Shown one piece after another: positions 1 to 11,871 of a DNA stretch of 64,000 nt. Position 1 is the first letter of the stretch; every line of letters starts with the position of its first letter. Position numbers and translations under genes: made by a program. This stretch comes from Salisapilia sapeloensis. Lineage: Eukaryota; Oomycota; Peronosporomycetes; Peronosporales; Salisapiliaceae. The DNA lies in the NCBI GenBank assembly GCA_023334545.1, contig JAADVB010000015.1:62001-126000 (forward strand). Reading direction: 5' to 3'. The notes under the pieces were generated by a model. The model did no database searches, was not told where the DNA came from, and saw only the letters and a program-made list of their open reading frames with translations.

Positions 1-712
1 GGTAGTTTGGCTTTTTCGTCATCAATCTGCTTCAAAATCTCAGCCTTTAGTTGCTGTTGATCTTGGTGCAAGTGCTGAATGCAGTCCTCATACGTATTAT
101 GCCTCCGCCCTAAAGGATTTACAGCATGATCCTTCGTAGCAACATATTTATCCACTTCTTTATGGAAACGTGGGAAGCTGTGGGCATACAATTTACATTT
201 TGCTAATACTTTGTACAGGATAGATGATACCTTAGCGACAAGATGTTGTGTTTCTTCGTCTTCTTTCTTCGCCTTTTCACTTTTGATCGACATACCGCTT
301 CTAGTTGTAGTTCAGAACTGCTACATAGAGTACCATGATGATCGCGATTGTAGTCTATTGTACGCATGCATGCTTCATGTTCGCTACTTGAAGGGGCTTG
401 CTTTGTCGTAGGCTTGGTAGCTTCCGCACCGACGCCACCATTTGTCTTTCGGTTGCGAACGGCAGGTAACTTTCGAGGTATCGCTTTCGTCATCTTTAAT
501 GGCTTTGCTCTTGATAAAGTTGGATCTACCCAGCTATATTCGCTTGTGCTTTGGCATCGCTTCGAGCTCTCTGCTGCATACATCTTGCATCTCTTCGACG
601 ATGGCTTTGAAAAAGTGGTTTTGTAGTCCTCTATCGTCTCTGCATCGACTCGCAGCCATGGATACTTGCTCACAAGTTGTGAAATATCCCAATTATTGCG
701 CTGCATGGGCAT
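1..712 (-). CDS. Partial protein, possibly a microtubule-associated (MDM1-like) protein
   Basis: The gene runs off the left edge. Exon 1 is 712-231 and exon 2 is 177-1. The 53-nt intron 230-178 has GT-AG ends and keeps the frame, which then stays open to the edge and reads as a charged, glutamine-rich helix. The N-terminal part has a KYPWLR element followed by a TSEY segment and a basic Lys/Arg cluster. MDM1-type microtubule-binding proteins also combine KYPW and SEY-type elements, so that family is a weak guess. The start at 712 is the first in-frame Met, but the frame is open further upstream, where GT and AG sites could add another exon. No domain is clear. Confidence 0.5.
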
Positions 713-920
713 CAGAAGGAACTTAATGCTGCAGAGTACTTTGAGTTGGACAGCTTACCACGATTTCCTGTATGTAATTCAAAATGTCTATTTTTGCCTA
801 AAGTTTTTTCAAATAGCATGGATGCGCCAAGGGTATAAATCCGTTTGCATGTTCCTACAATGAATTATGATCAAGGGCTCACTTTGGGCAGCAGTCAACA
901 AAAATCTACTTCGTCTTCAA

Positions 921-2707
921 TCAATTCTCCAAGACACTGCCATCTTTCAACATCTTGCGCAGTGCAAACGAAATTTGCACTGCAGTTGGTCTCTCTTTCG
1001 GTTCGAAACTTAGACATTTATCTACCAGGTCGCGCATCGCCTCTGGGCAAACATCGGAGACATTTGGTTTGATTTCGCCACAGGCAACGCGATGCATAAG
1101 TGCAAAGTCTGGTAGCTTTCGTCCTCTTACATCCGTTGCATCGTATAGAGGCAGTTCATGTGTGTCCAGCTCAGTCAGAATGGCTCCAAAAGAGTACGAG
1201 TCGCAAGTGTGATCATAATATTCGCCAGCCACAACCTCTGGTGCAAGCCACTATGTCAAGAAAGGAGACAGTGAGCAATAATGATGGTGGAAAGGATAAA
1301 ATATTGATGTACATACCCGGGCACTTCCCACGGCCTGGGTGGTCATGGTGTTACTTTCCGACATGAGTCGAGCGGAGCCAAAGTCGCTCACTTTCGCGAC
1401 CATACCTTCTGATAATAGAACGTTGCGAGACTTGAGATCGCGATGGACGATAGGACGTTCAAAAGACTGAACGTATACAAGCGCTTCGGCACTGTCTATA
1501 GCGATGCAAAGCTTCTCTTTCGTCCAATGGCGAGGTACCATGGAGCGCTGTAAATAATCTCGCAAGTCACCATTGGACATGTATTCGAAGATAGCCTGGA
1601 AATCTGACTTCATAGTCCATGCGACGCCAATACACTTGATAATATTTGCATGCTCGATTCTTGCAACCAGCTTCACTTCATCCACAAACTTATCGAAAGC
1701 TACTGGATCCACGACGTTCCGTGCTAATCTCTTGGATGCGTAGTATGTGTTGTAGTACGACACGAGCCAGACGACTCCGTAAGCTCCAGAGCCTAGGACC
1801 TTGATGTCCTTAATGTCTGCGAAATTCAGCTTTTTGTCAACGAGCTCTCGGTCTCCCCATAGATCATAAACGCTGGAGCCAGTGGACGATTCACCAGTAC
1901 AGGTTGGAGGCATAGGCTGGGTTACCGTCTCAGTCATTGTCATTGCTCCACCTAGCGTAAAGCCCTCCTCTTCATCTTTTGCGGTTGGAGCTGGATTCCG
2001 TCGACGTAACCACCAGAATACGACACCAGCTACCACAAGAAGAGCAGCAATGATTGGAAGAACAAGTATGAGTATGTTGAGCCCACCTCTGTCCTCATCG
2101 TACGTACGATTTTCATACTCATCATATTCAAAAGTATCATCTGACTCACTCTGCGATTCGTCGTATGAGTTGCTTTCAGAATCTACGGCCGAGGACATTG
2201 ATAGGGCTAGTGCGGCTTCATTTTGCAGTATCCTCTCATCGACAAGATGCGGGTGCTCATAATCCGGGACGGTGTTACTCCCTTTTTTCTCTGTAAATCA
2301 AAGCATATCAATTTATCAGCTATACTTCAAAAGTAGAGTAAAAGCTTATGGGCACCTGGTAGACCACGAAGGTCACCTCGCATTCTACTCTTATAAAAAT
2401 CATTGCATAGGTCAGAATACGTTTTCTGGAGCTCCTTTAGATTCAAATAACCAAAGCTCTCCAAGTCGGACTCGCAGTCTGGAAGCTCTTTATACAAGTC
2501 TTGGTAAGTTCCAAGACACGAATCCGAACAGTCGTAGTTTAAAGTGAAATAATCCAGGCAAGAGGAGCCATCGGGCTGTAGTTCATCTCGCTCTTGAATC
2601 AGGTCGTACGATTGCATCGCCTCATCTTCAGTGCAATACTCGCTCAGAACATTTCGTACTGAAAATGCGCTCGATAGCACCGTGAGAAGGACAATCGGTG
2701 GATTCAT
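921..2707 (-). CDS. Receptor-like TKL protein kinase with six-cysteine elicitin-like ectodomain
   Basis: Three exons (2707-2356, 2290-1317, 1250-921) encode 551 residues. A signal peptide is followed by six cysteines within about residues 20-115, an acidic Ser/Glu/Asp/Tyr stretch, a membrane helix at about 188-212 ending in WWLRRR, and a kinase domain at about 275-540. Kinase motifs seen are GSGAYG (glycine loop), the ASKRL lysine, HRDLKSRN (catalytic loop), DFGSA and, across the second splice, RWLAPEV. The HRDLKSRN form fits the tyrosine-kinase-like group, which is expanded in oomycetes. Cysteine spacings of 24, 9, 3, 13 and 22 residues, with an LPDC element, resemble elicitins except for a shortened second loop. 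It probably senses an external ligand at the plasma membrane and signals inward; the ligand is unknown. Confidence 0.88.
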
Positions 2708-4175
2708 GACAAGTTAGCTTGGATTTGCAGTAATCTGCTGTGGTAGTGGTGGGAGGTCTTCGATGAAACTTGAAAAATGACCATGGTTTTTAGGTTTACA
2801 ATAGCGACGAAAGATCCCACACAAACGGTTAAGGTCATGAACAGTCGCCATGGCCTGCCCATTTTCAGCTAAAGACTCAACCTAGCTGGGCGTCCCATCA
2901 TGAAAAACTTCCATCATTCGGGTACAATCACAGTGAAGAGGCGCCAAAGGGACGAGAGAAGGGCCCAATCATCTATACGCCCAAGTTACCATCCTACGGA
3001 ATCCTTCGACCGGACTATACCATCGCAATATGCACAAGCGGTCTAACATTCCTTGAGCAACTTGGTATAGATTTCCTCGAAGCATGCTAAAGGACAGATA
3101 ACGCGAGATGCCATGTAATTTGTGTTCTTGAGATTTACAGCTAGAGCTGTAGCTCGAATGACACATGCTGATGTCAGCAGCGCCATCTTTAGGAACCTAG
3201 TGCTCAGAGACCATTAACCAATGACACGTGATCCATCGTTTGTTGTCGCAAATCCTGTACGCAGTTCAGCTTTTGAGCAAGGGGCATGATGTTAACACAA
3301 AGCGGCGGGTCCTACGTTCGGAGACAATTACGATGCTTCTCCTACCATGGCAAACATCTTTCGCTTGTAGGGAAGGCGCTAGACATGCAGTCTCTCACGT
3401 TCCTTGCGGACTCTCTGCTTGTGGGACATACATTAATCAGCTTTTTACCCCATGTGCTACAGCATGGATCAACGAACGGACGTTTGGTTCAAGCATGCTA
3501 TGTTTGTCATGATGAAAAGCTCCGTGGCTTGAATTGCTTAGCGTTTTTGCTCTATCGATGAGCGACACCGAATGAACTCCTGCAATGTGAAATTCAAAGT
3601 GAAGATAAAACACATAGCAATACACAATATCGTGGAGTAGTAGCCTTAGCAGATCGTACAGTAACGATCTCACAGCACACCTTATCCATTTCGGCGGCAT
3701 TGCATCGTCGTGCGTACACCGCATATCAACTCTTATATGAACATCACGTAGCGTGGTTTCTGCTAGTAAATCTTTACATAAAAACTAGAACATGAGATGC
3801 GAGGTGAGAAGGAAGCTGCAAGTGGATATTCCAACAAGGACTTTCATTCTCCGTCTCTAGCCCTTCAATGCGAGGTGGGTACTTGCTGCTTGTTGAAGCG
3901 TGTCACAAGCCCTGGACGATCGACATCTAACTATACGGCGATCCTTCCGGATACTAACCCACATCGAGACCGTTACACATTTCTCCCACAATGCGACGAG
4001 CAAAGGCACAGTCAATTTTCTTCTTACACCGCGTGCGGTCCCCTCCCGAAGGCAGTACACGTCAAAGCACGACCTGGTCTTGAAGAGCACCGTTTTTCCG
4101 AATTTTATACCTCGAGACACCTCTACTTGAAGCAATACTTGTCTATTCAGTATTCGACGGCAAAGAAAAGGGAGG
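2708..4175. other. Intergenic, no supported gene
   Basis: This 1.47-kb gap separates the TKL kinase start from the mucin-like gene. Only short overlapping open frames in several registers occur, none with a recognisable motif or a consistent exon chain. It must hold promoters for both flanking, divergently transcribed genes, but I could not place them. Confidence 0.5.
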
Positions 4176-4994
4176 ATGAACAAGCATTTTGTACTACGCA
4201 TATTATTCCTAGTCGCTGTGGCGCTATCGTTGGCGCAAACGTCAGCGCAGCAAGCGGCTGACGGGTCGCTAGACGCAGCAGCAGCGGCAGCAGCAGCAGC
4301 ATCGGCTTCCAGTGATGCCGCCAAGGACACGCCTGCCGCCGCAGCGTCTGCATCTGCATCCAGTGATGCCGCAACACCAACGACCACTCCTCCTGCAGCA
4401 GCAGCAGCAGCAGCAGCATCAGCGTCGAAAGACACACCCACACCGACGCCAAAACCAAATACACCTAATGTAACGCCGAAGAAAGACTCTAGTTCAGCTT
4501 CGTCTGACGGGAAGACTCCTACCAAGACCACACCGACGCCAACACCGACGCCAGTGACACCGGCACCGGCGGCAGCGACACCACCTCCTCCTGCTACGAC
4601 CACCATTGCACCTGAAGCTGCTGCGCCAGCCTTGCTAGACGGATCAGAAAGCAACACCGTCTACGGAACGCTGTCTCCATCCGCTTCGGCTGCTGCCGGC
4701 TCCGGCTCGAACGGCGGCTCAAGCTCGACTGGTGCGTGGCTAGTTCCCGCAATCATAGGCGCAGTACTCGTTGCCGCAGTGATATTTGTGTTTGTATATC
4801 TACAAATGCGGAAAGGAAGTGGTGGAAGACGCGACGACGAGTTTGTCGAAGTTCCGCCGACAAGAGCTTACAGTCGCAATGCGTCGAGAGCGTACTCTTC
4901 TCACAGCCGCGGTGGCGACAGTGCGATGGCCGTGACGCCGAACAAGGTTCCAGACGAGTCGGCAATGGGCCCGCCAATGCATTCTCGAGCTTAG
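4176..4994 (+). CDS. Mucin-like Ala/Thr/Pro/Ser-rich type I membrane protein
   Basis: A single exon encodes 272 residues. Residues 1-24 form a signal peptide (basic start, then a Leu/Val/Ala core ending TSAQQ). Residues 25-185 are almost only Ala, Ser, Thr and Pro, with poly-Ala runs encoded by GCA/GCG triplets and Thr-Pro repeats, a typical O-glycosylated stalk. A membrane helix at about 188-211 (WLVPAIIGAVLVAAVIF) is followed by a basic, Ser/Arg-rich tail of about 60 residues. The architecture suggests a cell-surface or wall-associated protein with a short cytosolic tail. No enzymatic domain is visible. Low-complexity proteins of this kind diverge fast, so homology is unlikely to name it. 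Confidence 0.8.
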   Translation: MNKHFVLRILFLVAVALSLAQTSAQQAADGSLDAAAAAAAAASASSDAAKDTPAAAASASASSDAATPTTTPPAAAAAAAASASKDTPTPTPKPNTPNVTPKKDSSSASSDGKTPTKTTPTPTPTPVTPAPAAATPPPPATTTIAPEAAAPALLDGSESNTVYGTLSPSASAAAGSGSNGGSSSTGAWLVPAIIGAVLVAAVIFVFVYLQMRKGSGGRRDDEFVEVPPTRAYSRNASRAYSSHSRGGDSAMAVTPNKVPDESAMGPPMHSRA

Positions 4995-5335
4995 TATATG
5001 CACTAGACTGATGGACATTAAATGTCGAATGACCGGGCTTCGTGTCAGCAACATGAAGTGAGGGAGTAGTTCCCATGAATCTTGAAAGCATGATATGGCC
5101 CTGTAGCAAAGACTAACAATCGAACAGAATTTTTTTACGGAGAAAGCATGCATCGTTCATCTTGCTCTCGGCAAAACGTACGCCCGAGACGGATTTCTAT
5201 TTATCTTCTAACCTTTGAATCTTCTGCTTCCTGCGATGAAACGTCCTGGAGGAGTTTCGCCCCCATTCCTGTAGAGTCCGTCGCTGGTGCAGTTCCTGAG
5301 TAGATCGGTGTAAGTCTCGAACTGGACGAAACGAG
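4995..5335. other. Intergenic, no gene seen
   Basis: This 341-bp gap lies between two genes on the plus strand. It should hold the 3' end of the mucin-like gene and the CFAP57 promoter. No motif was placed. Confidence 0.4.
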
Positions 5336-8300
5336 ATGGCGACGATCAACTTGGCACATCGGTACATCACTGCTAGATAAGCATAATGTATCCTCCGTTG
5401 CTTATACCGGACGTAGACATATCTTTGGGCACAAGAACGATGTACAGATGGCTGTAGCTCACATCGATGACCAGGCCGTTGTCTATGCTGCTGGGCACTT
5501 GGTGGTGGTGTACCATATCGATGAGCAAAGACAAAAGTTTCTTCCTTGCTCGGAATCGACGGACGGAATCTCTGCGCTAGCATTCTCCGAGAACAAGCGG
5601 TTTCTAGCAGTTGCCGAAGTAAGCAATCGAGCGCTTATCAGTATCATCGATCTGAAGACGCTAAAGAAGCGAAAGGTATTTAGTATCGGCGATGATTTCC
5701 AGGGAAAGACGATCGTCAGTATGGCTTTCAGTCCAGACAGCCAGCATTTACTTGCACAATGTGGAGGTCCTGACTGGACACTTACGTATTGGAACTGGGG
5801 AAAAGGCAAATGCGTGGCGTCTGTGGTAAGTCCGTTGAACGTACCATCTTATGGGCACAGTAGTACGACTTCTACGCATCAATTGTCGTCATACTCCGGC
5901 ATGGGTGCTACCTTTCGACATCTTCCATCGTCAAGTGCAGCTGTAGCCACCGGTGGGCAGAGTTCGATGGGCGCATCCGATGGTGTTTCAGCGACAAACA
6001 GCGGAACGACTTCGCCTACGCTTCTAGCTACCTGCTGCTCCTTTTGTGGCGATGACCCGTCGTTGATCTGCGTTACTGGTCCCAGTTTAGTTCGCTTCTT
6101 TCGAATCGCTGACAGCACCCTGCGTCCATTGCCCAGCACACGTCTTGACGAATCGAGCAATGTTTTGTGCCACACCTGGCTGAAGCAGCGAGATCATGCT
6201 TTAATTGCAGGCACGAGCATGGGCGACTTGCTCCTGTTTAACGAAGGAGAGTTTATAACTCGATTACCAGCATCACCAGGCAAAGAGAATGGTGTGCATT
6301 CAATCATAGCTACATCCAAAGGCGTTGTATGTGGTCTCGCAGATTCGACGATCATCCTGTATGGCGTGAATCTAAGCTGTCGACTGACAAAGCCTTCAGA
6401 GGATAGCACTGACAGTGTCCACACTTCGTCCGGACCCAGTGAAGTTCTATACTTTCAGCGTTCGATTCAACTCGAGGCCGATCCGTATCCGATAACGACG
6501 TTGAGTGTAAATCTGAGCGAAAAGCAGATCGTGGCGTCTCTCGCGAGCAATCAACTCGTTAAATTTACGTATGAGGCGCAACCTGGAGCACTTGGTGGTG
6601 GCATAAGTTCGGCGCTATCGAATGTGGTATCCAGTGTACCCAGCGTAACAGAAGCTAAAGATGAAACACAAACTGTTGCAGACTCCACTTCCCCTGCAAC
6701 TCTGGCTCCAGTTGCTATCGTTCCAAAGGCGGACGATATCAACAATTTGCTCACCGCATTCCACCGTCCAGGAGAATCCCACGGACTGCCATACGTCACT
6801 GGCCTCGACACTTGCGTTCGAAAGCCAATGCTAGTCACCTGTGGCCTTGATCGTTCCGTTCGTATCTGGAACTACTTGGAGCATACTTGCGAATTGACCA
6901 AAACATTTGGAGAAGAAGTATACAGTGTTGCTTGCCATCCGTCCGGACTTCATATTCTTGCTGGGTTTGCCGACAAGTTGCGACTAATGAATGTCCTGAT
7001 GGAAGACCTTCGCGTCGTGAAAGAGTTTTCGGTGAAGGCGTGTCGAGAATGTCAATTTGCCACCGGCGGGCATCTCTTTGCTGCTGTAAATGGAAATACG
7101 ATTCAAGTATTTACTTTGCTGACTGGCGAATTGCTCACCACTTTGCGTGGACATAACGGCAAGGTCCGTAGCTTGCACTGGAATGCAGACGACTCAGGAC
7201 TCTTGTCTGCCGGTATGGACGGTGCTGTCTACCTCTGGGATTTGGATGAATCGAAACGAGACGCCGAGTTCGTTCAAAAGGGCGTACCGTACTACTCAGC
7301 TGTTCTCACGCGTGACGGTAGCACCGTCTATGCCGTCGGACAGGACCGACTGCTGAAAGAGCTTGAATTTCCAACGTCTCAGCTTGTCCATGAGCTGACG
7401 AGTGACGTCGTTGTTGGTCAAATCGCACTCGCTCATTCGCAGCGTCTGCTATTTGCAGCAACTTCAGAACCAGACAAACCAGGTCGCCTTCGCGTCTACC
7501 GACTTCCAATATACGGATCGGCGGATGGCGTTGAAAACGCTGTCTCGAACGCATCCGAGTTTCAGGCGCTGAGTAAACCGATCACACGTCTTCGAGTCTC
7601 GTACGATGACAAGTATCTCTTTTGCTCCGGGGAAGACGGTTGCATCGCGATCTTCGAGATTCGAGATAAAGAAGCTGGTAGAGCTCAAGCAGGACGTGGT
7701 GGTGCATTGGCGACTGGGTTGCAAGCTGTAGGTGGATACTTGAGTTCTACTGGAGGTGGTAGCTCAGGCGGTGGGTTTTCAGAAGAGGTACTGGTAACCA
7801 GAAGTGATTTGGAAGAGAAGCAGACGGTAACTCAGGAGCTAAAGACAAAGGTAGACGAATTGATGCTGCAGAATGAGTATCAGCTACGTCTGAAAGATAT
7901 GACGTACAACGAAGCGTTGAAAGATTTAACGGAGCGATTTACGCATGAAATTGACCAAGAGAAAAACAAGTTTGAATTACTACGTGAAGATAAGAACGAT
8001 CTGGAGATGGAGTACGAAGAGCAGCTGAAGCAACTTGAAGAAAAACACGTTCATGCGCTTCAGGCACTCGAGGCAGACGCACAGCATCGTATCATGACTG
8101 AGGTCGAAAAGTATCAGGAAGCACTTGCCCAACGCGACGCCCAGCGAGCGCACTGGGAGAAAGAACGTGCTAGACTCCAGGCGACGCACGAGCGATATGT
8201 AAGCGAAGTCACGGATGACTTTGAACAACGATTAAGTGAAGAGCATCAACTACGTGTTCAGATGGAAGAAGAGAACGATGAGTTGGACCGTGAATATGCG

Positions 8301-9422
8301 GAAACGGTGGCACAGATTGAAGCTGATGTGGATGAAGAGATCGAAAATTTGAAGAAAAAGTATGAAGCAAAGCTACAGGCCGAACGGGAAGCAACACTGC
8401 GCTTTAAAGGTGAGAACGGTATCATGAAAAAGAAGTTTTCAGCATTGCAGAAAGACATTGAAGACCAACGAGACACAATTAAGACGCTGTTGGAGAAGGA
8501 GAAGGCTTTAATTGAACAGATCAAAAGCTTGGAAAAAGAGATCCAGGCGTTGAAACGCGAGATCCGGTCTCGAGACGAAACTATCGGAGAGAAAGAGAAG
8601 CGCATCTACGATCTAAAGAAAAAGAACCAGGAGCTGGAGAAGTTCAAGTTCGTGCTTGACTACAAGATCAAAGAGCTGAAGCGGCAGATTGAGCCACGAG
8701 AGACTGAGATAAGCGACATGAAGACGCAGATCCGGGATATGGACAAAGAGCTGGAGCTGTTCCACAAGTCGAATGCCCAGTTGGATGCCTTGATCGGTGA
8801 GCAGCGCCAACGACTTGATGCGATGGGTGCGGAACTTGCTGCGCACCGATGCACCATCGGGAAACAGTGCTCTTGGCGTCGTCGATTCCGCTGTGACTTG
8901 TACGACTGCGTGCAGCATATTCAAGATCCAGAAGCGTTGCGTTTACAAGTAGCAGAGCTATACCAAAGGTACGCTTCCAAAGCGCAGACAGCCAAGGCGG
9001 TCGAGTCTGACATTCAGCAGGAGTACTCGCGTCAGAAAGAGTATCTCGAGACGGCCGTGAAAGAGCTGAAGAAGCAGTACGCCCACGAAAACACAGGTCA
9101 TCAAGAAGAACACTTGCGCGCGACGGCGAGTAACATGGTGCTCATCCAAGAAATCAATGAGCTGAGATCATTGATCACGAGCTCTAGAGCGACACTGCAA
9201 ATGGAGCGAGCAGCTATGCAGACTCGCGCGAGGGAGAATCAGATGCAACAGAACAACTCACCGAAGCACAGGGAGCAGGAGGATTTGGACGATGTTATTC
9301 GTCGACAGCAAAAGGAGATTGACAGCTTACAGAAGCAAATCCAAGCGATTGAGGAACGAATGCTGACTCCAACAAAAGAAACGGAAGGCATGTTCCCACC
9401 CATTCGAGGTATCGATGGTTAG
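5336..9422 (+). CDS. CFAP57: Cilia- and flagella-associated protein 57 (WD40 plus coiled coil)
   Basis: Two exons (5336-5361, 5417-9422) encode 1343 residues. The 55-nt intron was chosen because joining it gives the N-terminus MATINLAHRHIFG, which fits the conserved HIFG start of CFAP57. Residues 1 to about 750 are WD40 repeats (VYLWDLD, VRIWNY and similar), probably two beta-propellers. From about 770 to the end the protein is a continuous charged coiled coil. Family members are about 1250 residues with the same layout and serve in axonemal inner dynein arm assembly or regulation. The gene therefore implies a life cycle with motile flagellated cells. A short stretch near residue 1155 (CSWRRRFRC) interrupts the coil and is not conserved as far as I recall. 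Confidence 0.9.
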
Positions 9423-9517
9423 TTTACATAGAAAAAGAATCTGGTCGGTTGTTGTCAAAGCTGCTGAATGCGAATCCGAGTATCATTTCGTTATAAAGAA
9501 ACCTGTCTTGTTCGGCT

Positions 9518-10800
9518 TTACAGCCGGAGCATGACTTTGGCATTGTCTCGTAGAATCTTGCTCTGATCTTCTTTCGTCAAGTCCGAGAGGATGTCGTAGT
9601 TGCTAACAGTGGACGCCCACGTCCCTCCCATCTTGTCGCTCTCGTCTTGAGGAGGGAAAAAAGGATGGTCGGTGCCCCACACGACTCGATCAATCCCAGC
9701 AAATTCAATTAGGCAGTGTAGTGCCGGTGGGTGATACGCCACTCCATCGTACCAGAATCGTGTTTTCAAGTAGTGGCTAGGCGGATGTTTTAACTTGGCA
9801 TTTAGTGCTGGGTCATGGGCTACACAACTGTCGAGTCTGCCTGCGAGGAATGGCATGGTGCCCCCAGAGTGAGCGAGTAGAATCTGGAGGTCAGGCGAGA
9901 CTTGGTCCAGAAGACCACTCAGTAAGAGTCGAGAGACTGCAGCAGTCGTTTCGAATGTAAAGCCGAGAGCCAAATGGAGGGCATGACCGTAGTCTGTGAA
10001 TCGCTCGTTACCAAGGCCATAATGAGGATGTAGAAAGATGGTAAGACCGAGGTCTGCAACCTATTAAAAAGCATATAACTAGATGAATGCAACTGATGTG
10101 CGAGTGGAACGCACCTTTTGATAGAAGGAAAGCATATGAGGATCGTCAAGTCCGTTGCCCAGTCCCTTTGTGCCAAGGATGACTCCCTTCACATTGTCCA
10201 ACGTAGCAATGTGATCCAGCTCTTCTAGAGCTTCATGCAAACCCTGTTCGCATACATAAGCAACAGGACTAAAGGACCCGAAAGAAGAAATGTACTTGAG
10301 GGATGACACCAAATGACAAGAAGCGAGAGCTATGAGTTCGACAGATATCCCTCATGTCCTCGTTTAAGCTTTTCGCCAAGGTCTTTTGCTCCGAAAGAGA
10401 CAAAAAGTCGAGCCACGGATTGGCTAGACTAAGCAAGGACGTTTGTATGCCATGGACATCCATGTACGCGATCTTTCGATCCATGCTATAATACTCTTCC
10501 CCAATCGGACGTCCAGAAGCAATGCCTTCCTTGCCACTGTTTCCTTCCAACTCCTTTTGTTCATCCGGAAGGATGATCAACCGATCTTGACCGTCTATAC
10601 TACGGACAAAAGGGACGCTATCGCGACTGCGTAACATTTCCATGTATCGAGGCAGGTAGACATGAGTATGGAGGTCGATAGATTGCAACTCGTTCATGGC
10701 ATTTTTACCCTGTCTACACTCAGAAATGAACTTTTTGTATAAAAGGAGAGGAATGGAGTTGCATTTACACACGCAAGAGCTTGGCAAACGCTTTCGACAT
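9518..10800 (-). CDS. Metal-dependent amidohydrolase (Amidohydro_2, ACMSD-like)
   Basis: Four exons (10800-10771, 10709-10296, 10243-10115, 10060-9518) encode 371 residues; introns are 61, 52 and 54 nt. Metal-site motifs appear in family order: DLHTHVY (HxH) near the N-terminus, FLHPHYG, LLAHSGG and WGTDHPFF near the C-terminus. These match the TIM-barrel Amidohydro_2 family, which includes aminocarboxymuconate semialdehyde decarboxylase and aromatic acid decarboxylases; the precise substrate cannot be read. The tiny first exon is inferred from an ATG and a good splice pair. An alternative unspliced N-terminus starting at 10826 is possible but less family-like. It lies 117 bp from the divergent TPR gene, so the two probably share a promoter. 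Confidence 0.85.
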
Positions 10801-10917
10801 GATGCTCGGGATGGAACGATGGGCAATATCAGATAAGCAGAAGCTTAACGCCCCTAAAGTACTCCAGCAGCTGATTTTGGCGTAAAGTTAGAGCCACGAG
10901 CAAACCACCAAAACGAG

Positions 10918-11871
10918 ATGAACCGAGCGATTGCGGCGGCGGTGGCTCGCCATCGACTACTTGCTCAAGCCTCTACGAGCGTGCGATCCGTGCAACCCAT
11001 CCTTGCACGGACGTTTGCAGACAAGTCGAATGACATTAAAGAAAAGGTGCAGGTACTTCGACATGAGGGAGCGTCCAAGATGAGCCATGCCAAGACTGAG
11101 CAGCATATTGCCGGATTACAACAGCAGATTCGCGAGGCTTACAGTAAAGGAGACTACAAAACTGCACTGGAAGTAGGCTTCGACTGCCGTGACGCGATTC
11201 GAGATCACTTTGGCGAAGCCCATCCTGTATTTGCGAGTGCCGTCACGAACATTGCGCTCATGCACAAGAATTTGGGAGAGCATGAAGAAGCCGTGAGTGC
11301 GTACGAGTTTGCATTGCGGACGTACAAGGAGTCTGTGGGCGAACAGCACGCTTCCTTTGCGACTACTTTGTACAACCTGGCGTTCGTGTACAAGTCGCTG
11401 GCGCTGGAGACGCAAGGAATGGAGAAACTGAATGCTCGTGAGAGTGCGTTAGAGTGCTTCAACGAGTGCCTGAATATCCGTCGGGAGATTCTGGATCCCA
11501 CTCATACGGACATTGCTCTCTGCTTGAGCAACATTGGCGTCTTGAAAGCCCAGAACAAGAAGACTACTGAGGGCATTGAAGACGCCGAGAAGGCGAGAGA
11601 CATGATGGAGAAGAAATTAGGAAAGGAAAGTGGAATGACGGCGCTGACTCTGAACAATCTAGCGTATGTATATAAAGAGGCAGGCCGGTTCGACGAGAGC
11701 ATTCGCTTGTTCGAGGACACGGTGGCGATCCGCAAGTCTGTGCTCGGTGAAGCGCACAACGAGACGATCATGGCCATGCACAACCTGGCCGAAGCCCATC
11801 GAGCGAACGGAAGTGAGGAGAAGGCGGTAGACATTCAGAATCAGATCGTCGCCATCTTCGATGCGGAGTAG
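10918..11871 (+). CDS. TPR-repeat protein, kinesin-light-chain-like, probably mitochondrial
   Basis: A single exon encodes 317 residues. The first 35 residues are rich in Arg, Ala and Ser and lack acidic residues, which suggests a mitochondrial presequence. From about residue 60 to the end there are five or six tetratricopeptide repeats of the 42-residue kinesin-light-chain spacing, with motifs such as ALHNLA-like TLYNLAFVYKS, TLNNLAYVYKEAG and AMHNLAEAHR. Such repeats bind other proteins. No catalytic domain is present, so the specific role is unknown. The Met sits next to the intergenic gap and gives a good leader, so the start is likely right. Confidence 0.8.
   Translation: MNRAIAAAVARHRLLAQASTSVRSVQPILARTFADKSNDIKEKVQVLRHEGASKMSHAKTEQHIAGLQQQIREAYSKGDYKTALEVGFDCRDAIRDHFGEAHPVFASAVTNIALMHKNLGEHEEAVSAYEFALRTYKESVGEQHASFATTLYNLAFVYKSLALETQGMEKLNARESALECFNECLNIRREILDPTHTDIALCLSNIGVLKAQNKKTTEGIEDAEKARDMMEKKLGKESGMTALTLNNLAYVYKEAGRFDESIRLFEDTVAIRKSVLGEAHNETIMAMHNLAEAHRANGSEEKAVDIQNQIVAIFDAE

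Noticed and set aside
4260-4440. CRISPR-like or satellite repeat in the GCA-rich tract
   Set aside because: It is a simple codon repeat inside a coding exon, without spacers.
3857-4657. A 266-codon minus-strand frame opposite the mucin-like gene
   Set aside because: Poly-Ala and Gly-Val repeats on the complement of the triplet repeat explain it; the plus frame has a signal peptide and membrane helix.
7980-8228. Antisense open frames inside the CFAP57 coding region
   Set aside because: They arise from the biased codons of the coiled coil on the plus strand and show no domains.
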